A stretch of 64,000 bases of DNA from JAFGPL01 sp963781805 (GTDB taxonomy: Bacteria > Bacteroidota > Bacteroidia > Bacteroidales > UBA10428): NCBI GenBank assembly GCA_963781805.1, contig CAWAHF010000004.1, forward strand, positions 2,728,001-2,792,000. The letters are read 5' to 3'. The notes below the pieces were generated by a model. That model made no database searches. It was given only the letters and a program-made list of their open reading frames with translations, and was not told the DNA's origin. The position numbers and the translations under genes were made by a program. Shown here piece by piece: positions 47,901 to 55,615 of the stretch. Numbering within the stretch: position 1 is the first letter of the stretch; each line of letters starts with the position of its first letter.

Positions 47901-49666
47901 TCCTCACAACAGGGGATTATACCTACCAATTAACATCGCTTACCGATGCATATGGCTGTGAGACGGATAATCTTGGAACTCCTATAACCATTAATGTATC
48001 GGATTCTAACGGTATTGTATTGAATTCAAATAAAGCATTGGTGCTATTCAATTCTACTTCAGCCTATTATTCTGATTTTGAATTATATGTAAAGGCATAC
48101 CTTGACAATTTTGGAATCCCTTATGATACACTGGATGTTAGTACTACATCTCTTCCGGATTTCAACAATTATGCAATAATAATTTTTAGTCATAACGAAG
48201 TATATGAATCCGGATATCCCATTACTGAACTTGAACAGGCAATTTCAGGCGGAGTTGGTCTTTACAGTTTTGACTCACATCTTTTTGATGAGGTCAACAG
48301 TTTAAGTACCCCTATAATTCCTCGTATAGTTGAATCTGATAAGATACAAATTGATAATACAACTCATTTCATCACTGAATTGCATGTTCCCGACGAGTTC
48401 AATCCATCAAATGATACAATTCCAATTAATGGCAGCTTTGAGATAACCCAGAACAATACTTTGAATGGTGGAATTTCGTTGGCAAGTTTAAGCTTTTCTG
48501 GTAACAATGCAAGTTTGCTGGAGGTGTCATCATTTGGTAATGGACGGGTTGTAAAATGGAATGCATACGATTGGTTATATGACTGGTTTGTCGGACCAAT
48601 CAAGGGAATTGATGATATTGTATGGAGAAGTATCGTATGGGCTGCAAGGAAACCATTTGTGATGCAGGGATTACCTCCGATGTTTACCATGAGGGTTGAC
48701 GATGTAAGAGGGACAGGATTGGGCATTATAGATAATTTCAGATGGGTTGATATTTGCAATGAATTTGGAATTATACCATGGTGTGGTACCTTTAATGATA
48801 ATATTTCACCAGAACATATTCTTAAGTTGAAATCATTGCTTGATAATAATCTGGCAACAGCATTTCCGCACGGATTTGGTAATGGGAGATTTATCTACTT
48901 TAATCATAATAATCTGGAGAATTTTGATGTTGTACAAACTATAGATGAGGCATGGGATTTCTACATACAGAATGGGCTTAAATTATCAAATTACCTTGTT
49001 CCACATTATTATGAAGTTAGTTATGATGCATTGCCCGAGATACATGCAATGGGCGCAGATTTTATTGCAACACATATGCTGCCTGATAATTACTACAATA
49101 GCGGGCAACCCTGGATACATTGCGGACCATACAGAATAGGAAGAAATGGTCCCAGTAATCAGGCACGACCTGTATATTACGGAGGATCCATTACACTTAA
49201 TGGCATTGAATTTTTCATCTGTCTTTCAGAAATACGGGATGATGGTGGATATGAATGGTTTCCTGACAATAATATAACAACCACTGTTGCAAGAGGTATC
49301 AGACATTTGAGAAGATCTCTTAATAGTATGGCACTTGCATCATTGTTTACTCATGAAATTTATCTGCAAGACATAAGTGAACCGGATTTTAGAGAAATTT
49401 TACGTCAGATAACAGAATCAATTTCTGAATATAATCCCGAATATACTTCAACAGATTATGCAGTAAAATATATAAGGGCCAAGACCAAAATTAAAATCAC
49501 AAATGTTGTCGAAACCCTTAATAATATGGAAATTACATATAGTGGTACCAATGATATGGATACGAAATGTATGTTATTTTCGGAAGATAACGGACAAATA
49601 ACAAGCAGGTACGTGGACCTACCACAAGTAAATGGTATACATGTAGTTACTGTAATAAAACAATAA
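38957..49666 (+). CDS. Giant secreted modular repeat protein with C-terminal NodB-like domain
   Basis: This is a 3,569-residue protein from ATG 38957 (the frame extends to TTG 38936). A signal peptide (KYTLPLIISFIICQFGYSQ) precedes ten Ig-like modules, each marked by GTIGTSQTICYN-type strands and YQWQSS, each followed by an LAQLHDS...LTSVTDAxGC module. Seven DUF4082-like beta-sandwich domains (PVDSIFRTEV...ELGTEFQVLSDGYITKARLY) are interspersed. The C-terminal 550 residues hold an amidotransferase/ThuA-like stretch (NYAIIIFSHNEVYESGYP) and a NodB/polysaccharide-deacetylase-like domain (FTMRVDDVRGTG, AFPHGFGNGRF, ASLFTHEIYL). No T9SS sorting domain is visible at the C-terminus. Probable role: cell-surface or extracellular carbohydrate binding and modification. 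Part of the repeat region is identical at DNA level, so the true copy number in the genome may differ. Confidence 0.88.
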   Translation: MKYTLPLIISFIICQFGYSQPSGLTPGTIGTSQTICYNTSPETLTEVTFPTGGTGEYTFQWQSSSDTIIWLDLPEDTLTEYTPPLLTESTYYRQGVISGLDTAYSNIVLVTVSPILTLAQLHDSQTIDENTFTNIHIDITGGTSPYTVSFTRNGVSQPTVTNYTSGTDISTGILTTGSYTYALTSVTDAGGCPAQSLGTGITLEVIQYVRVPVDSIFRTEVPVSSSHFTPYELGTEFQVLSDGYITKARLYSHVNEGGDHIVRLWELNGTTYTLAAGPFTWNFSPGLHGWRTYTLPSPVAVEANHTYIISISNSADRYFVISNNFSPSQHGAYLRYQRGVYTPTLGTVPKSTVNSCYFRDVVFAISGADTLTPGAIGTSQTICYNTAPVALTEITSPAGGTGSYAYQWQSSPDSTEWTDIPGATLSGYAPPALIANTYYRRGVMSGSLESVYSDPVLISISPLITLAQIYDNDTIDENTSTNLHVDITGSTAPYVINYTRNGVSQSAISNYASGTNISTGILTAGSYNYSLTSVTDAGGCPAQNLGTGITLEVIQYVRVPVDSIFRTEVPVSSSHFTPYELGTEFQVLSDGYITKARLYSHVNEGGDHIVRLWELNGTTYTLAAGPFTWNFSPGLHGWRTYTLPSPVAVEANHTYIISISNSADRYFVISNNFSPSQHGAYLRYQRGVYTPTLGTVPKSTVNSCYFRDVVFAISGADTLTPGAIGTSQTICYNTAPVALTEITSPAGGTGSYAYQWQSSPDSTEWTDIPGATLSGYAPPALIANTYYRRGVMSGSLESVYSDPVLISISPLITLAQIYDNDTIDENTSTNLHVDITGSTAPYVINYTRNGVSQSAISNYASGTNISTGILTAGSYNYSLTSVTDAGGCPAQNLGTGITLEVIQYVRVPVDSIFRTEVPVSSSHFTPYELGTEFQVLSDGYITKARLYSHVNEGGDHIVRLWELNGTTYTLAAGPFTWNFSPGLHGWRTYTLPSPVAVEANHTYIISISNSADRYFVISNNFSPSQHGAYLRYQRGVYTPTLGTVPKSTVNSCYFRDVVFAISGADTLTPGAIGTSQTICYNTAPVALTEITSPAGGTGSYAYQWQSSPDSTEWTDIPGATLSGYAPPALIANTYYRRGVMSGSLESVYSDPVLISISPLITLAQIYDNDTIDENTSTNLHVDITGSTAPYVINYTRNGVSQSAISNYASGTNISTGILTAGSYNYSLTSVTDAGGCPAQNLGTGITLEVIQYVRVPVDSIFRTEVPVSSSHFTPYELGTEFQVLSDGYITKARLYSHVNEGGDHIVRLWELNGTTYTLAAGPFTWNFSPGLHGWRTYTLPSPVAVEANHTYIISISNSADRYFVISNNFSPSQHGAYLRYQRGVYTPTLGTVPKSTVNSCYFRDVVFAISGADTLTPGAIGTSQTICYNTAPSSLIEITAPTGGTGSYTYQWQSSTDSISWTDIPGATLSGYAPGALTESIYYRRGVMSGNLDTVYSNVIPISVSPQFTLSQLYQSDTIVSNISTNIHIDITGGTAPYSINYTRNSVAQPAVNSYASGTNISTGLLTAGSYTYALTSVTDAFGCSTLNLGTEINITASLFVPVDSIFRAEIPDTSSSDGAYELGSEFQTLSNGYITKAKIYTHFNEGGNHTIRLWEFNGSTYTLAAGPFIWNIPAGVQGWREYSFTSPVLVVANQTYIISISNSSDYYYVKSTDVTFTQHGEHLRYVRGVYSDIPGAVPTLAVSSTYFRDVVFGFSGFDTLTPGTVGTNQTICYNTAPDTLSQITPPVGGTGVYAYQWQNSLDDSTWMNISGAILSNFAPSSLTQNTFYRRGVISGALDTVYSNPVLITVSPLVTLAQLHDSITIFNNTSAEFYVTITGGTSTFTINYTQNGVAQPAVTSYVSGTNISTDTLTTGGYTYALTSVTDVIGCTAQNLGTAIEVTVIDNGDLTAGSIGTSQTICYNTVPAPLTQVIAPMGGTGEYTYQWQSSPDSINWTNLSLDTLQDYAPPALMNTIYFRRMVMSDGFLPVSSNILKLAVSPQMPLAQLHDNSIIANNTSTVINVDITGGTSPYIINYTQNSIAQPTISNYINGTDISTGILTTGNYIYGLTSVTDALGCAPDSLGDSITISVINYFGVDSLFRTEIPDTSAYDGQYELGTEFRVLTNGFLSKALLYSSANEGGDHIIRLWELNGTAYSLLAGPFTWNLTSGLEGWREYIFTTPIIVHSNHTYIISISNGTDQYYTKTDNFVYVPHGQDLRYLRGVFSSVLDTVPLSTAYSSNYFRDVVFALSGFDTLTPGTIGTSQTICYNTTPSALTQLSAPVGGTGIYAYQWQNSLNDTLWMNIPGAIQSNFAPSSLTQNTYYRRAVVSGALDTVYSTSVLVAVSPPLTLAQLHDSITIFNNTSTEFQVIISGGTSPFTINYTQNGVSQPAVNNYVSGTNISTDTLTTGGYTYALTSVTDVAGCPAQNLGTAIEVTVIDNGDLTAGSIGTAQTICYNTLPAPLTQIIAPTGGTGDYTYQWQSSPDSIIWTDLSVDTLPDYAPPALMNTTYFRRIVMSGGYLPVNSNIIKLTASPQIPLAQLHDNSIIANNTSTVIHIDITGGTSPYIINYTQNSIAQPTISDYISGTNVSTGVLTTGNYIYELTSVTDVLGCVPDSLGDSIIVSVVDYTPVDSLFRSEIPYTSSSDAQYELGSEFQVFSNGYLLKAKLFSHINEEGVHIIRVWRFNGTTYDLFAGPYTWDLTAGISGWRTFTFPTPVAVEAGEVYIISITNGSDLNYMHTENFQSSAPGVYVNFIRGLYSPVIGNVPDLEYLGTNYFRDIVFGVQVGNGNLMAGTIGYAQNLCQDSLPETLTQLTAPSGGTGVYTFQWQSSPNNVVWTDISGATQQDYTPSTVLSSTYFRRVVTSGNYIPVNGAPIQISISPPITLAQLHDSISIANNTSTFFNVTISGGVSPYTFDYTRNFVLQDTVKNYFSGTSVGTGILTTGDYTYQLTSLTDAYGCETDNLGTPITINVSDSNGIVLNSNKALVLFNSTSAYYSDFELYVKAYLDNFGIPYDTLDVSTTSLPDFNNYAIIIFSHNEVYESGYPITELEQAISGGVGLYSFDSHLFDEVNSLSTPIIPRIVESDKIQIDNTTHFITELHVPDEFNPSNDTIPINGSFEITQNNTLNGGISLASLSFSGNNASLLEVSSFGNGRVVKWNAYDWLYDWFVGPIKGIDDIVWRSIVWAARKPFVMQGLPPMFTMRVDDVRGTGLGIIDNFRWVDICNEFGIIPWCGTFNDNISPEHILKLKSLLDNNLATAFPHGFGNGRFIYFNHNNLENFDVVQTIDEAWDFYIQNGLKLSNYLVPHYYEVSYDALPEIHAMGADFIATHMLPDNYYNSGQPWIHCGPYRIGRNGPSNQARPVYYGGSITLNGIEFFICLSEIRDDGGYEWFPDNNITTTVARGIRHLRRSLNSMALASLFTHEIYLQDISEPDFREILRQITESISEYNPEYTSTDYAVKYIRAKTKIKITNVVETLNNMEITYSGTNDMDTKCMLFSEDNGQITSRYVDLPQVNGIHVVTVIKQ
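39544..43252 (+). repeat. Exact tandem repeat, period 1,044 bp, about 3.55 copies
   Basis: Every base from 39544 to 42208 equals the base 1,044 positions later as far as I can read, so the identity spans 39544-43252. It begins just after an AGC/AAC difference (39543 versus 40587) and ends where GTGGCATTA (42209) becomes TCATCCCTG (43253). One unit is 348 codons, in frame: one DUF4082-like domain, one Ig-like module and one LAQIYDND module. Identity at synonymous positions means very recent amplification or gene conversion. Confidence 0.95.
44239..47449 (+). repeat. Older 1,605-bp (535-codon) duplication in the giant gene
   Basis: The order Ig-like module, Ig-like module, DUF4082-like domain occurs twice with a constant offset: the TICYN codons at 44271 and 45876, and those at 44835 and 46440, are both 1,605 bp apart. 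The two copies share unusual phrases (WMNI, SNFAPSSLTQNT, DNGDLTAGSIGT) but differ at many bases, so this event is older than the 1,044-bp array. Confidence 0.85.
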
Positions 49667-49677
49667 AAAACCTTTTT

Positions 49678-50940
49678 ATGAAAAAATACTTCTATTTTTT
49701 ATTATTTTCTTTTGTATTCTTTGGAAGCAAGTTGGTTTATGGACAGTGGAAAATAGAAGCCTGTCCAACAAAAGAAAATTTGAATGGTCTATCTGTAGCT
49801 GGCTGGAATTCTTACTGGATTGTCGGAAATTCCGGTACTATCCTTTATAAAAACAAAAACGAATGGAAGAGTTATCCCATGTCCATAACGGAAGATTTAT
49901 ATGGAGTTGATTTTATCAACAAGAATGACGGATGGGCCGTTGGTGCTAATGGAACAATCATTCATTTTGATGGATTGGTATGGAAGGTTGTCCCCAGTCC
50001 AACAAAAAATGATTTGTTTTCGGTAAGTTTTAAGGATGCAGAAAATGGAACTGCTGTTGGTAAACTCGGTACTGTATTGATTTATAAAAACGATGTCTGG
50101 AATTTGATAGCCAATAACAATCGGGGAAATTTTAATACAGCCACTTTTAATAATAACGATATCTGGTTAGGTGGAGGACTTGAATGTATAAATTTTCCTA
50201 TCATTAAGATACAAAACACAATTAACAATGAGCTTACATTCACAAAGAATTCAGAATCATTTGCAACTCTAAAAAGCATTTGCTTTATAAATTCCTCCAA
50301 TGGATGGGCTGTTGGTAGTCCCAGCACCATATTACATTATAATGGATTGACCTGGACCAAATCGATAGTTAATGAAAGATTTTCATCACTAAATGATGTG
50401 TACTTCTCTGATGAAAATGATGGAATTAGTGTTGGTTACAATGGAACAGTTCTTTGTTACAAGGATGATAAGTGGACAAAGGAAAAGACACCAACATCCA
50501 TGAATTTAAATGGAGCTTTAATTCGGGATAATTACTATTATGCGGTTGGAGATAGTGGAACCATACTCCTTAAAGACATGAATTTGTCTATAGACAATTC
50601 ATCATTAACTGAAAATATTACTCCCAGAATTAATCATATTCCTGATGTTTCTCAGGATATTTCAACAAAGCCATTGAATTTGCCTCTTTTATTGGAGTTA
50701 ATCCCTAATCCATGTGATAATATGCTTAATGTTAGACTAGTATCAGGGAACATTTATGAGCATGGATTAATTACATTGACGAATATATATGGTCAGGTAC
50801 TTCTTCAAAAAGAGATTGTTTTTAATGATAATAACATAAATTATTTGATAAAAACAGAATCATTTGAAAGTGGTATATACATACTGAAATTAACAATAAG
50901 AGGTAAATCCACTACCCATGTATTTGCTATTAGTCATTAG
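49678..50940 (+). CDS. Secreted YCF48-like propeller protein with T9SS sorting domain
   Basis: This 420-residue protein has a signal peptide (KKYFYFLLFSFVFFGSKLVYG) and about six YCF48/BNR-like blades with repeated GWAVGANGTIIHFDG-type motifs (residues 30 to about 300), then a linker. The C-terminal 80 residues, with LIPNPCDNMLNVRLVSG, ITLTNIYGQVLLQKE and SFESGIYILKLTIRG, form a T9SS type A sorting domain that is cleaved when the protein is anchored to or released from the cell surface. It starts 11 bp after the giant gene and is probably co-transcribed with it. The binding partner is unknown. Confidence 0.88.
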   Translation: MKKYFYFLLFSFVFFGSKLVYGQWKIEACPTKENLNGLSVAGWNSYWIVGNSGTILYKNKNEWKSYPMSITEDLYGVDFINKNDGWAVGANGTIIHFDGLVWKVVPSPTKNDLFSVSFKDAENGTAVGKLGTVLIYKNDVWNLIANNNRGNFNTATFNNNDIWLGGGLECINFPIIKIQNTINNELTFTKNSESFATLKSICFINSSNGWAVGSPSTILHYNGLTWTKSIVNERFSSLNDVYFSDENDGISVGYNGTVLCYKDDKWTKEKTPTSMNLNGALIRDNYYYAVGDSGTILLKDMNLSIDNSSLTENITPRINHIPDVSQDISTKPLNLPLLLELIPNPCDNMLNVRLVSGNIYEHGLITLTNIYGQVLLQKEIVFNDNNINYLIKTESFESGIYILKLTIRGKSTTHVFAISH

Positions 50941-51193
50941 TTTTATCATGTAGTAAAAATGAAACTCAAAAGGAATATCTGTCATTTAAATACTTACCAA
51001 TTTCTTTTATTTACTGGAAAGTTTATTGCTAGATATTCATTCAGATATAATTTCCGGATATACTGTTAATCTTACCCGTCGTGAAAAGGAGTAGATTACA
51101 TTACCCGGAAGGGATGATGGTCTAATAATCTCACTTAACCTGCCAATAATGTAGAATAACAGACTTCCATCAGAATAATCATTTCCTGATAAT

Positions 51194-51781
51194 ATGATGT
51201 TAAAGAGGTTTTTCGATATCATTATGTCATTAGTTGGGCTTATCCTTCTAAGTCCTGTATTTTTGGTGATTGCTATCCTTATTAAAATTTTTATGTCAGG
51301 TCCGGTGCTATTCAGACAACAGCGTACAGGCAGATATGATAAAACTTTTTTCATCTGTAAATTCAAAACCATGATAGTTAATCATCAGGAAACAAGCATA
51401 ACGGTAAAGGGTGAAGGCAGAATCACTCCGCTTGGGGCTGTTTTAAGAAAATACAAACTGGATGAATTACCGGAGCTTTGGAATATTTTATTGGGAGAAA
51501 TGAGCTTTGTTGGTCCCCGACCCGACCTACCGGAATATTCTAAAAGACTTATAGGCGAAGAGAAGTTGATATTAAATCTACGTCCAGGATTAACCGGTCC
51601 GGCTACTCTGATTTATGTCAATGAAGAAGAACTGTTGGCAGATATTCGGAATCCCATTAAATATAATGATGAAATACTTTGGCCGAATAAAGTCAGGATT
51701 AATCTTGATTATTATTATAATAGAAGTTTTTTGGGAGATATCAGGATTATTTTGAAAACTATTTTCACCAATGGAAATTGA
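51194..51781 (+). CDS. Second undecaprenyl-phosphate sugar phosphotransferase
   Basis: This 195-residue monotopic PGT has the membrane hairpin MSLVGLILLSPVFLVIAILIKI-like region, GPVLFRQQRTG, FFICKFKTM, and the catalytic LDELPELWNILLGEMSFVGPRPDLPEY with the Asp-Glu dyad, then LRPGLTGPATL. It catalyses sugar-1-phosphate transfer to undecaprenyl phosphate. It differs from the PGT at 30711 in sequence and begins a separate small gene group with a DUF218 protein, a transaminase and an acyltransferase pair. That suggests a second glycan or a strain-variable first sugar. ATG 51194 is immediately followed by a second ATG (51197). Confidence 0.9.
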   Translation: MMLKRFFDIIMSLVGLILLSPVFLVIAILIKIFMSGPVLFRQQRTGRYDKTFFICKFKTMIVNHQETSITVKGEGRITPLGAVLRKYKLDELPELWNILLGEMSFVGPRPDLPEYSKRLIGEEKLILNLRPGLTGPATLIYVNEEELLADIRNPIKYNDEILWPNKVRINLDYYYNRSFLGDIRIILKTIFTNGN

Positions 51782-51894
51782 ATTAACTCTTTTGAATGAG
51801 TCATCAAATATTTTGACTTTATCCATCTGGATATGATGAATATAACTTAAGATTAATTTTAAATTGCATCAATAAACCATTCGATGCTTTTTTT

Positions 51895-52545
51895 ATGAAA
51901 TCAAAAATCTTTTTTATTTTCTTATTGACTCTGTTATTGTTAGTGAGTGTGCAAATATGTCGCAGGGCAGGATTATGGCTTGTAAAAGAAGATAAATTAA
52001 CACATGCAGATGCAATTGTAATGCTAATGGGGTCGATCTCTGATTGTATCCGGGAGGTTTCATATTTAAATAATAAACGATTGGCCAGCAAAGTAATCAT
52101 TGTGAAAGAAAGTATGAAAGCTTATAAGGCGTTGTATCCAAAAAATGTTGAAATAAAAGATAATACCGACCAGGTAGTATTTAATCTTATAAATTTGGGA
52201 ATTCCGTCTGATAGTATTATTGTTATTCCAGGGGAAGCTACCAGTACTCAAATGGAAGCCAGGATTGTCAGAACTTATTTACAAAAAAATTTCAATATAG
52301 ATACCATCCTTCTTGTTTCATCATCGTATCATACCCGAAGAGCATCGATGATTTTTAATTATGCATTTAAATTTTTGAATAAACACATATACATTATTAG
52401 TTGTCCCAGTTTGTACACAAAATTCGAAGCAAAAAGCTGGTGGAAAAGCAGGTCTGGTATTCAGGCAGTATTTATGGAATATTTGAAAACAGTAAATTTC
52501 CTGGTATTCCAGAAAAGAAAACTAAAATTAACATCAGAGAGCTAA
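51895..52545 (+). CDS. DUF218/YdcF-SanA-ElyC-like membrane protein
   Basis: This 216-residue protein has an N-terminal membrane helix (FFIFLLTLLLLVSVQI) and a DUF218-type domain: ADAIVMLMGSISDCIREV, ASKVIIVKES, IIVIPGEATSTQMEARIV and ILLVSSSYHTRRASMIF. This pattern matches the SanA/ElyC/YdcF group, linked to envelope integrity and undecaprenyl-phosphate metabolism in E. coli (ElyC). Its position after a PGT supports a role in lipid-carrier glycan metabolism. Active-site function is unknown. Confidence 0.82.
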   Translation: MKSKIFFIFLLTLLLLVSVQICRRAGLWLVKEDKLTHADAIVMLMGSISDCIREVSYLNNKRLASKVIIVKESMKAYKALYPKNVEIKDNTDQVVFNLINLGIPSDSIIVIPGEATSTQMEARIVRTYLQKNFNIDTILLVSSSYHTRRASMIFNYAFKFLNKHIYIISCPSLYTKFEAKSWWKSRSGIQAVFMEYLKTVNFLVFQKRKLKLTSES

Positions 52546-52938
52546 CAAGGAATAATTAACCATCTAAGATTAAGTATAGGGCAATTAAGGAAATGCTATT
52601 AATAGGTTAATTCCTTTTAACAGAAAAGAAATAAAGATGGATAATCTGGATAATTAGCGTAATAAATATTTCTAATGCTTTATTAGATGTTAATTAGTAA
52701 TGGATATAGGCTTATTCCGTAGTTCAGGCTAATAATTCAAAAAAATAACTCTGGAGTACTTATCAGATGTAATCCATTGGTATATTTTTGTAGATGGCAA
52801 TAATTAAAGAGTCATAAGTACGATATAACTAAGATATCATTTTGTGAAGTCGTCTATTCATTTTATTTTTACTCATAACAGAAGATAAAATCATATAAAA
52901 TACGATTAAACATATTCTACAAATTTAAACCATTTCAA
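52546..52938. other. Intergenic region before the transaminase gene
   Basis: A 393-bp AT-rich stretch with no convincing ORF. TATTTTTG at 52783-52790 matches the Bacteroidota -7 consensus, about 150 bp before the next start, without a good -33 element. A weak inverted repeat (AAGGAA/TTCCTT, near 52590-52620) lies close after the DUF218 gene. Confidence 0.4.
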
Positions 52939-54087
52939 ATGCCGGTTATCAAAAAAAGAATTTACCTCTCCAGTCCCCATCTGTCAGGTGAAGAGATGAA
53001 ATATATTAAGGAAGCATTTGCATTGAATTGGGTAGCCCCCCTGGGTCCGAATGTGGATGCATTTGAAGAAACTCTTGCTTGGTATTGCGGTGTAAAGCAC
53101 GCTGCGGCTTTGAGTTCAGGAACAGCTGCTATCCATTTGGCATTAATTATTCTGGGTGTAAAGCAAGAAGATGAAGTAATAGCTTCAACGTTTACATTTT
53201 CCGCAACCATTAATCCAATTATTTACCAGGGAGCTATACCTATATTAATTGATAGTGAGGCCGATACATGGAATATGGATCCTGAACTTCTCGAAAGTAC
53301 AATACAGGACAGATTGTCAAAAGGTAAAAAACCCAAGGCAATTATTCCGGTTCATCTATACGGAATGCCAGCAAATATGTCAGAGATTATTAAAATTGCT
53401 GACCATTATGAGATCCCCATAATAGAAGATGCAGCAGAAGCATTGGGAAGTCGCTACAATAATTTGCCGACTGGCTCATTTGGAAAGATGGCTGTACTTT
53501 CATTTAATGGTAATAAAATTATTACCACCTCAGGAGGTGGAGCGCTGATATCGAACGAAATTGAATTGATAAAAAAGGCAAGATTTCTGGCTACCCAGGC
53601 CCGGGACAAAGCCTCCCATTACCAACATAGCCAGGTAGGTTATAACTATCGTATGAGCAATATCTTAGCTGGAATAGGACGTGGACAAATGGAGGTTATT
53701 AAAGAACGTGTAGACAAGAGAAGAGAGAATTATTTATTTTATAAAAGTAGGCTTAGTACATACGATTGCATAAGTTTTCTTGAAGAACCAGATGCATCAT
53801 ATTATTCTAATCATTGGCTCACTACAGTTTTAATCGATCCTGCTAAAAGCGATATTACGCCTGAAATCATAATAAATGAGTTTGAAAAAGATAATATAGA
53901 ATCAAGACCATTATGGAAACCCATGCACCTTCAGCCTGTATTTTCAAATTACCCTGCATACCTTAATGGCAATACAGAAAGATTTTTTCAACAGGGACTC
54001 TGTCTTCCTTCCGGTTCAGGGTTATCAGAAAAAGACCTGAAAAGAATACTAAAGGTTTTAATTAAATGTATACATAAATACCATTAA
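52939..54087 (+). CDS. DegT/DnrJ/EryC1 sugar aminotransferase (PglE/LegC-like)
   Basis: This 382-residue PLP enzyme has standard DegT motifs: KRIYLSSPHLSGEEMKYI, AALSSGTAAIHLAL, DEVIASTFTFSATINPI, IIPVHLYGMPANM, IIEDAAEALGS, LSFNGNKIITTSGGG with the PLP lysine at residue 193, and GYNYRMSNILAGIG. The combination is typical of UDP-4-amino sugar transaminases such as PglE (bacillosamine path) and LegC-like enzymes. A partner 4,6-dehydratase and N-acetyltransferase for this route are not adjacent, although a PglD-like protein is encoded at 36108. Specificity is therefore tentative. Confidence 0.9.
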   Translation: MPVIKKRIYLSSPHLSGEEMKYIKEAFALNWVAPLGPNVDAFEETLAWYCGVKHAAALSSGTAAIHLALIILGVKQEDEVIASTFTFSATINPIIYQGAIPILIDSEADTWNMDPELLESTIQDRLSKGKKPKAIIPVHLYGMPANMSEIIKIADHYEIPIIEDAAEALGSRYNNLPTGSFGKMAVLSFNGNKIITTSGGGALISNEIELIKKARFLATQARDKASHYQHSQVGYNYRMSNILAGIGRGQMEVIKERVDKRRENYLFYKSRLSTYDCISFLEEPDASYYSNHWLTTVLIDPAKSDITPEIIINEFEKDNIESRPLWKPMHLQPVFSNYPAYLNGNTERFFQQGLCLPSGSGLSEKDLKRILKVLIKCIHKYH

Positions 54088-54176
54088 TCAATAATTATCC
54101 TTTATAAGTCATTTTTTATAAGTAGAATTAAAAATCTTCCGTATATTGAAATCCTAAAAAATAGTTAATTTATTTT

Positions 54177-55613
54177 ATGGAAATTACTTCTGTCTATTTT
54201 GGATTATCAGTTATTCTCTCAGTATTTATTTATTATTTTATTCATCACAAATATAGAATTGTATTTCTGACTTTACTAAGTTGTTGTTTCATTGCAACAT
54301 ATAGTTTTAATTTACTGTTTTATGTTATCATATTTTCACTTATAAATTATTGCATTGGATTAAGGATACTTGTATCGAGATTCAGGAAAGCCTTATTTAG
54401 AGCCGGAATTATTATTAATTTACTACAACTTGTTCTCTTAAAATATGTATCCTTCACCTCCAATCCTATCTTACAGTTACTAAATGTTGATCTCAATTTA
54501 TCCAGGCTTTCACAAATTATTATTCCGGTTGGTATATCTTTTTTTACACTTCAGGGCATTGGTTATCTTATAAACATACAAATGACCTGGGAAAAGCCTG
54601 AAAAAAACTACCTCCATTTTTTTCTATATATTATCTTTTATCCAAAGTTTTTATCAGGTCCAATAGAAAGGTCAAACCATTTTCTACCACAACTCAAAAT
54701 AAATCACTTATTTAAGGTAAATAATACGATTGAAGGCTTAAGAATAGTTCTAATTGGGGTCTTTAAAAAAGTCGTAATTGCCAATCAGTTGGCTCCTTTT
54801 ATAAATGGCACTTATGCAAATTTAGATTCTGGGTATGGATTGCCCTTCTGGATTATAGTATTATTGCAACCGCTCTATCTCTATTTTGATTTTTCCGGAT
54901 ATACAGATATAGCTATTGGAATTGCAAAAATATATGGGATTGAACTACTTCCTAATTTTAACCGACCTTTCCTCTCAACAAACATGACCAATTTTTGGAA
55001 AAGATTTCATATTTCTCTTTCATCATGGTTTAACGATTATGTTTTTAGGCAAACGAGCTTTAAATACAGAAGATGGGGCATTTACGGATCTATATTTGCA
55101 GTTTTTGTGACCTGGGTACTTTTTGGGATTTGGCATGGTGCAGGCTGGAACTTTATGATGTTGGGATGTGTTCAGGCAGTGGCAATAATTTATGAATTTC
55201 TCACTAAAAAATGGAGAGTGCGTTTATTCTCCAAAATCCCCGGTTATTTCAGCATATGGCTGGCAAGAATATTTACCTTTTTGTTCTATGGGGGTTCACT
55301 GGTATTCTTTTTTTCACCTAACCTGAAAACTGCTTTTAAATTTTTCGGTAAATTGAAGTATTTTAATATTTCATCGAACCTTAAAATAGAAGATAAAAGG
55401 ATACTTCTATTTACTCTTGGCATAATTGCAATTTTATTAATTCTTGAAGTCCTTTTTAATGACAAACAGGATACCTATATAAAAATTCAACATATTTGGA
55501 ATCGTGATGATAAAAAGTTTAGGATCCTCAGATATTTAATTTATTATATTCTTATTTTATTTATTTTCTATTTTGGAAAGATACAAACGGAATTTATATA
55601 TTTTCAGTTTTAA
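54177..55613 (+). CDS. MBOAT-family O-acyltransferase (AlgI-like)
   Basis: This 478-residue multi-spanning membrane protein has the MBOAT/AlgI signatures FYPKFLSGPIERS, LYLYFDFSGYTDIAIGIA, NFNRPFLSTNMTNFWKRFHISLS and the catalytic histidine 320 in FGIWHGAGWNF. AlgI-type proteins pass acyl (usually acetyl) groups across the inner membrane for polysaccharide O-acylation by periplasmic SGNH partners. The SGNH-like gene two bases downstream fits that role. ATG 54177 agrees with the first membrane helix. Confidence 0.93.
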   Translation: MEITSVYFGLSVILSVFIYYFIHHKYRIVFLTLLSCCFIATYSFNLLFYVIIFSLINYCIGLRILVSRFRKALFRAGIIINLLQLVLLKYVSFTSNPILQLLNVDLNLSRLSQIIIPVGISFFTLQGIGYLINIQMTWEKPEKNYLHFFLYIIFYPKFLSGPIERSNHFLPQLKINHLFKVNNTIEGLRIVLIGVFKKVVIANQLAPFINGTYANLDSGYGLPFWIIVLLQPLYLYFDFSGYTDIAIGIAKIYGIELLPNFNRPFLSTNMTNFWKRFHISLSSWFNDYVFRQTSFKYRRWGIYGSIFAVFVTWVLFGIWHGAGWNFMMLGCVQAVAIIYEFLTKKWRVRLFSKIPGYFSIWLARIFTFLFYGGSLVFFFSPNLKTAFKFFGKLKYFNISSNLKIEDKRILLFTLGIIAILLILEVLFNDKQDTYIKIQHIWNRDDKKFRILRYLIYYILILFIFYFGKIQTEFIYFQF

Positions 55614-55615
55614 GT

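Noticed and set aside
50941..51193. A short ORF of about 36 codons from ATG 50959
   Set aside because: It has no recognisable features, no promoter and no conserved context; too short to support.
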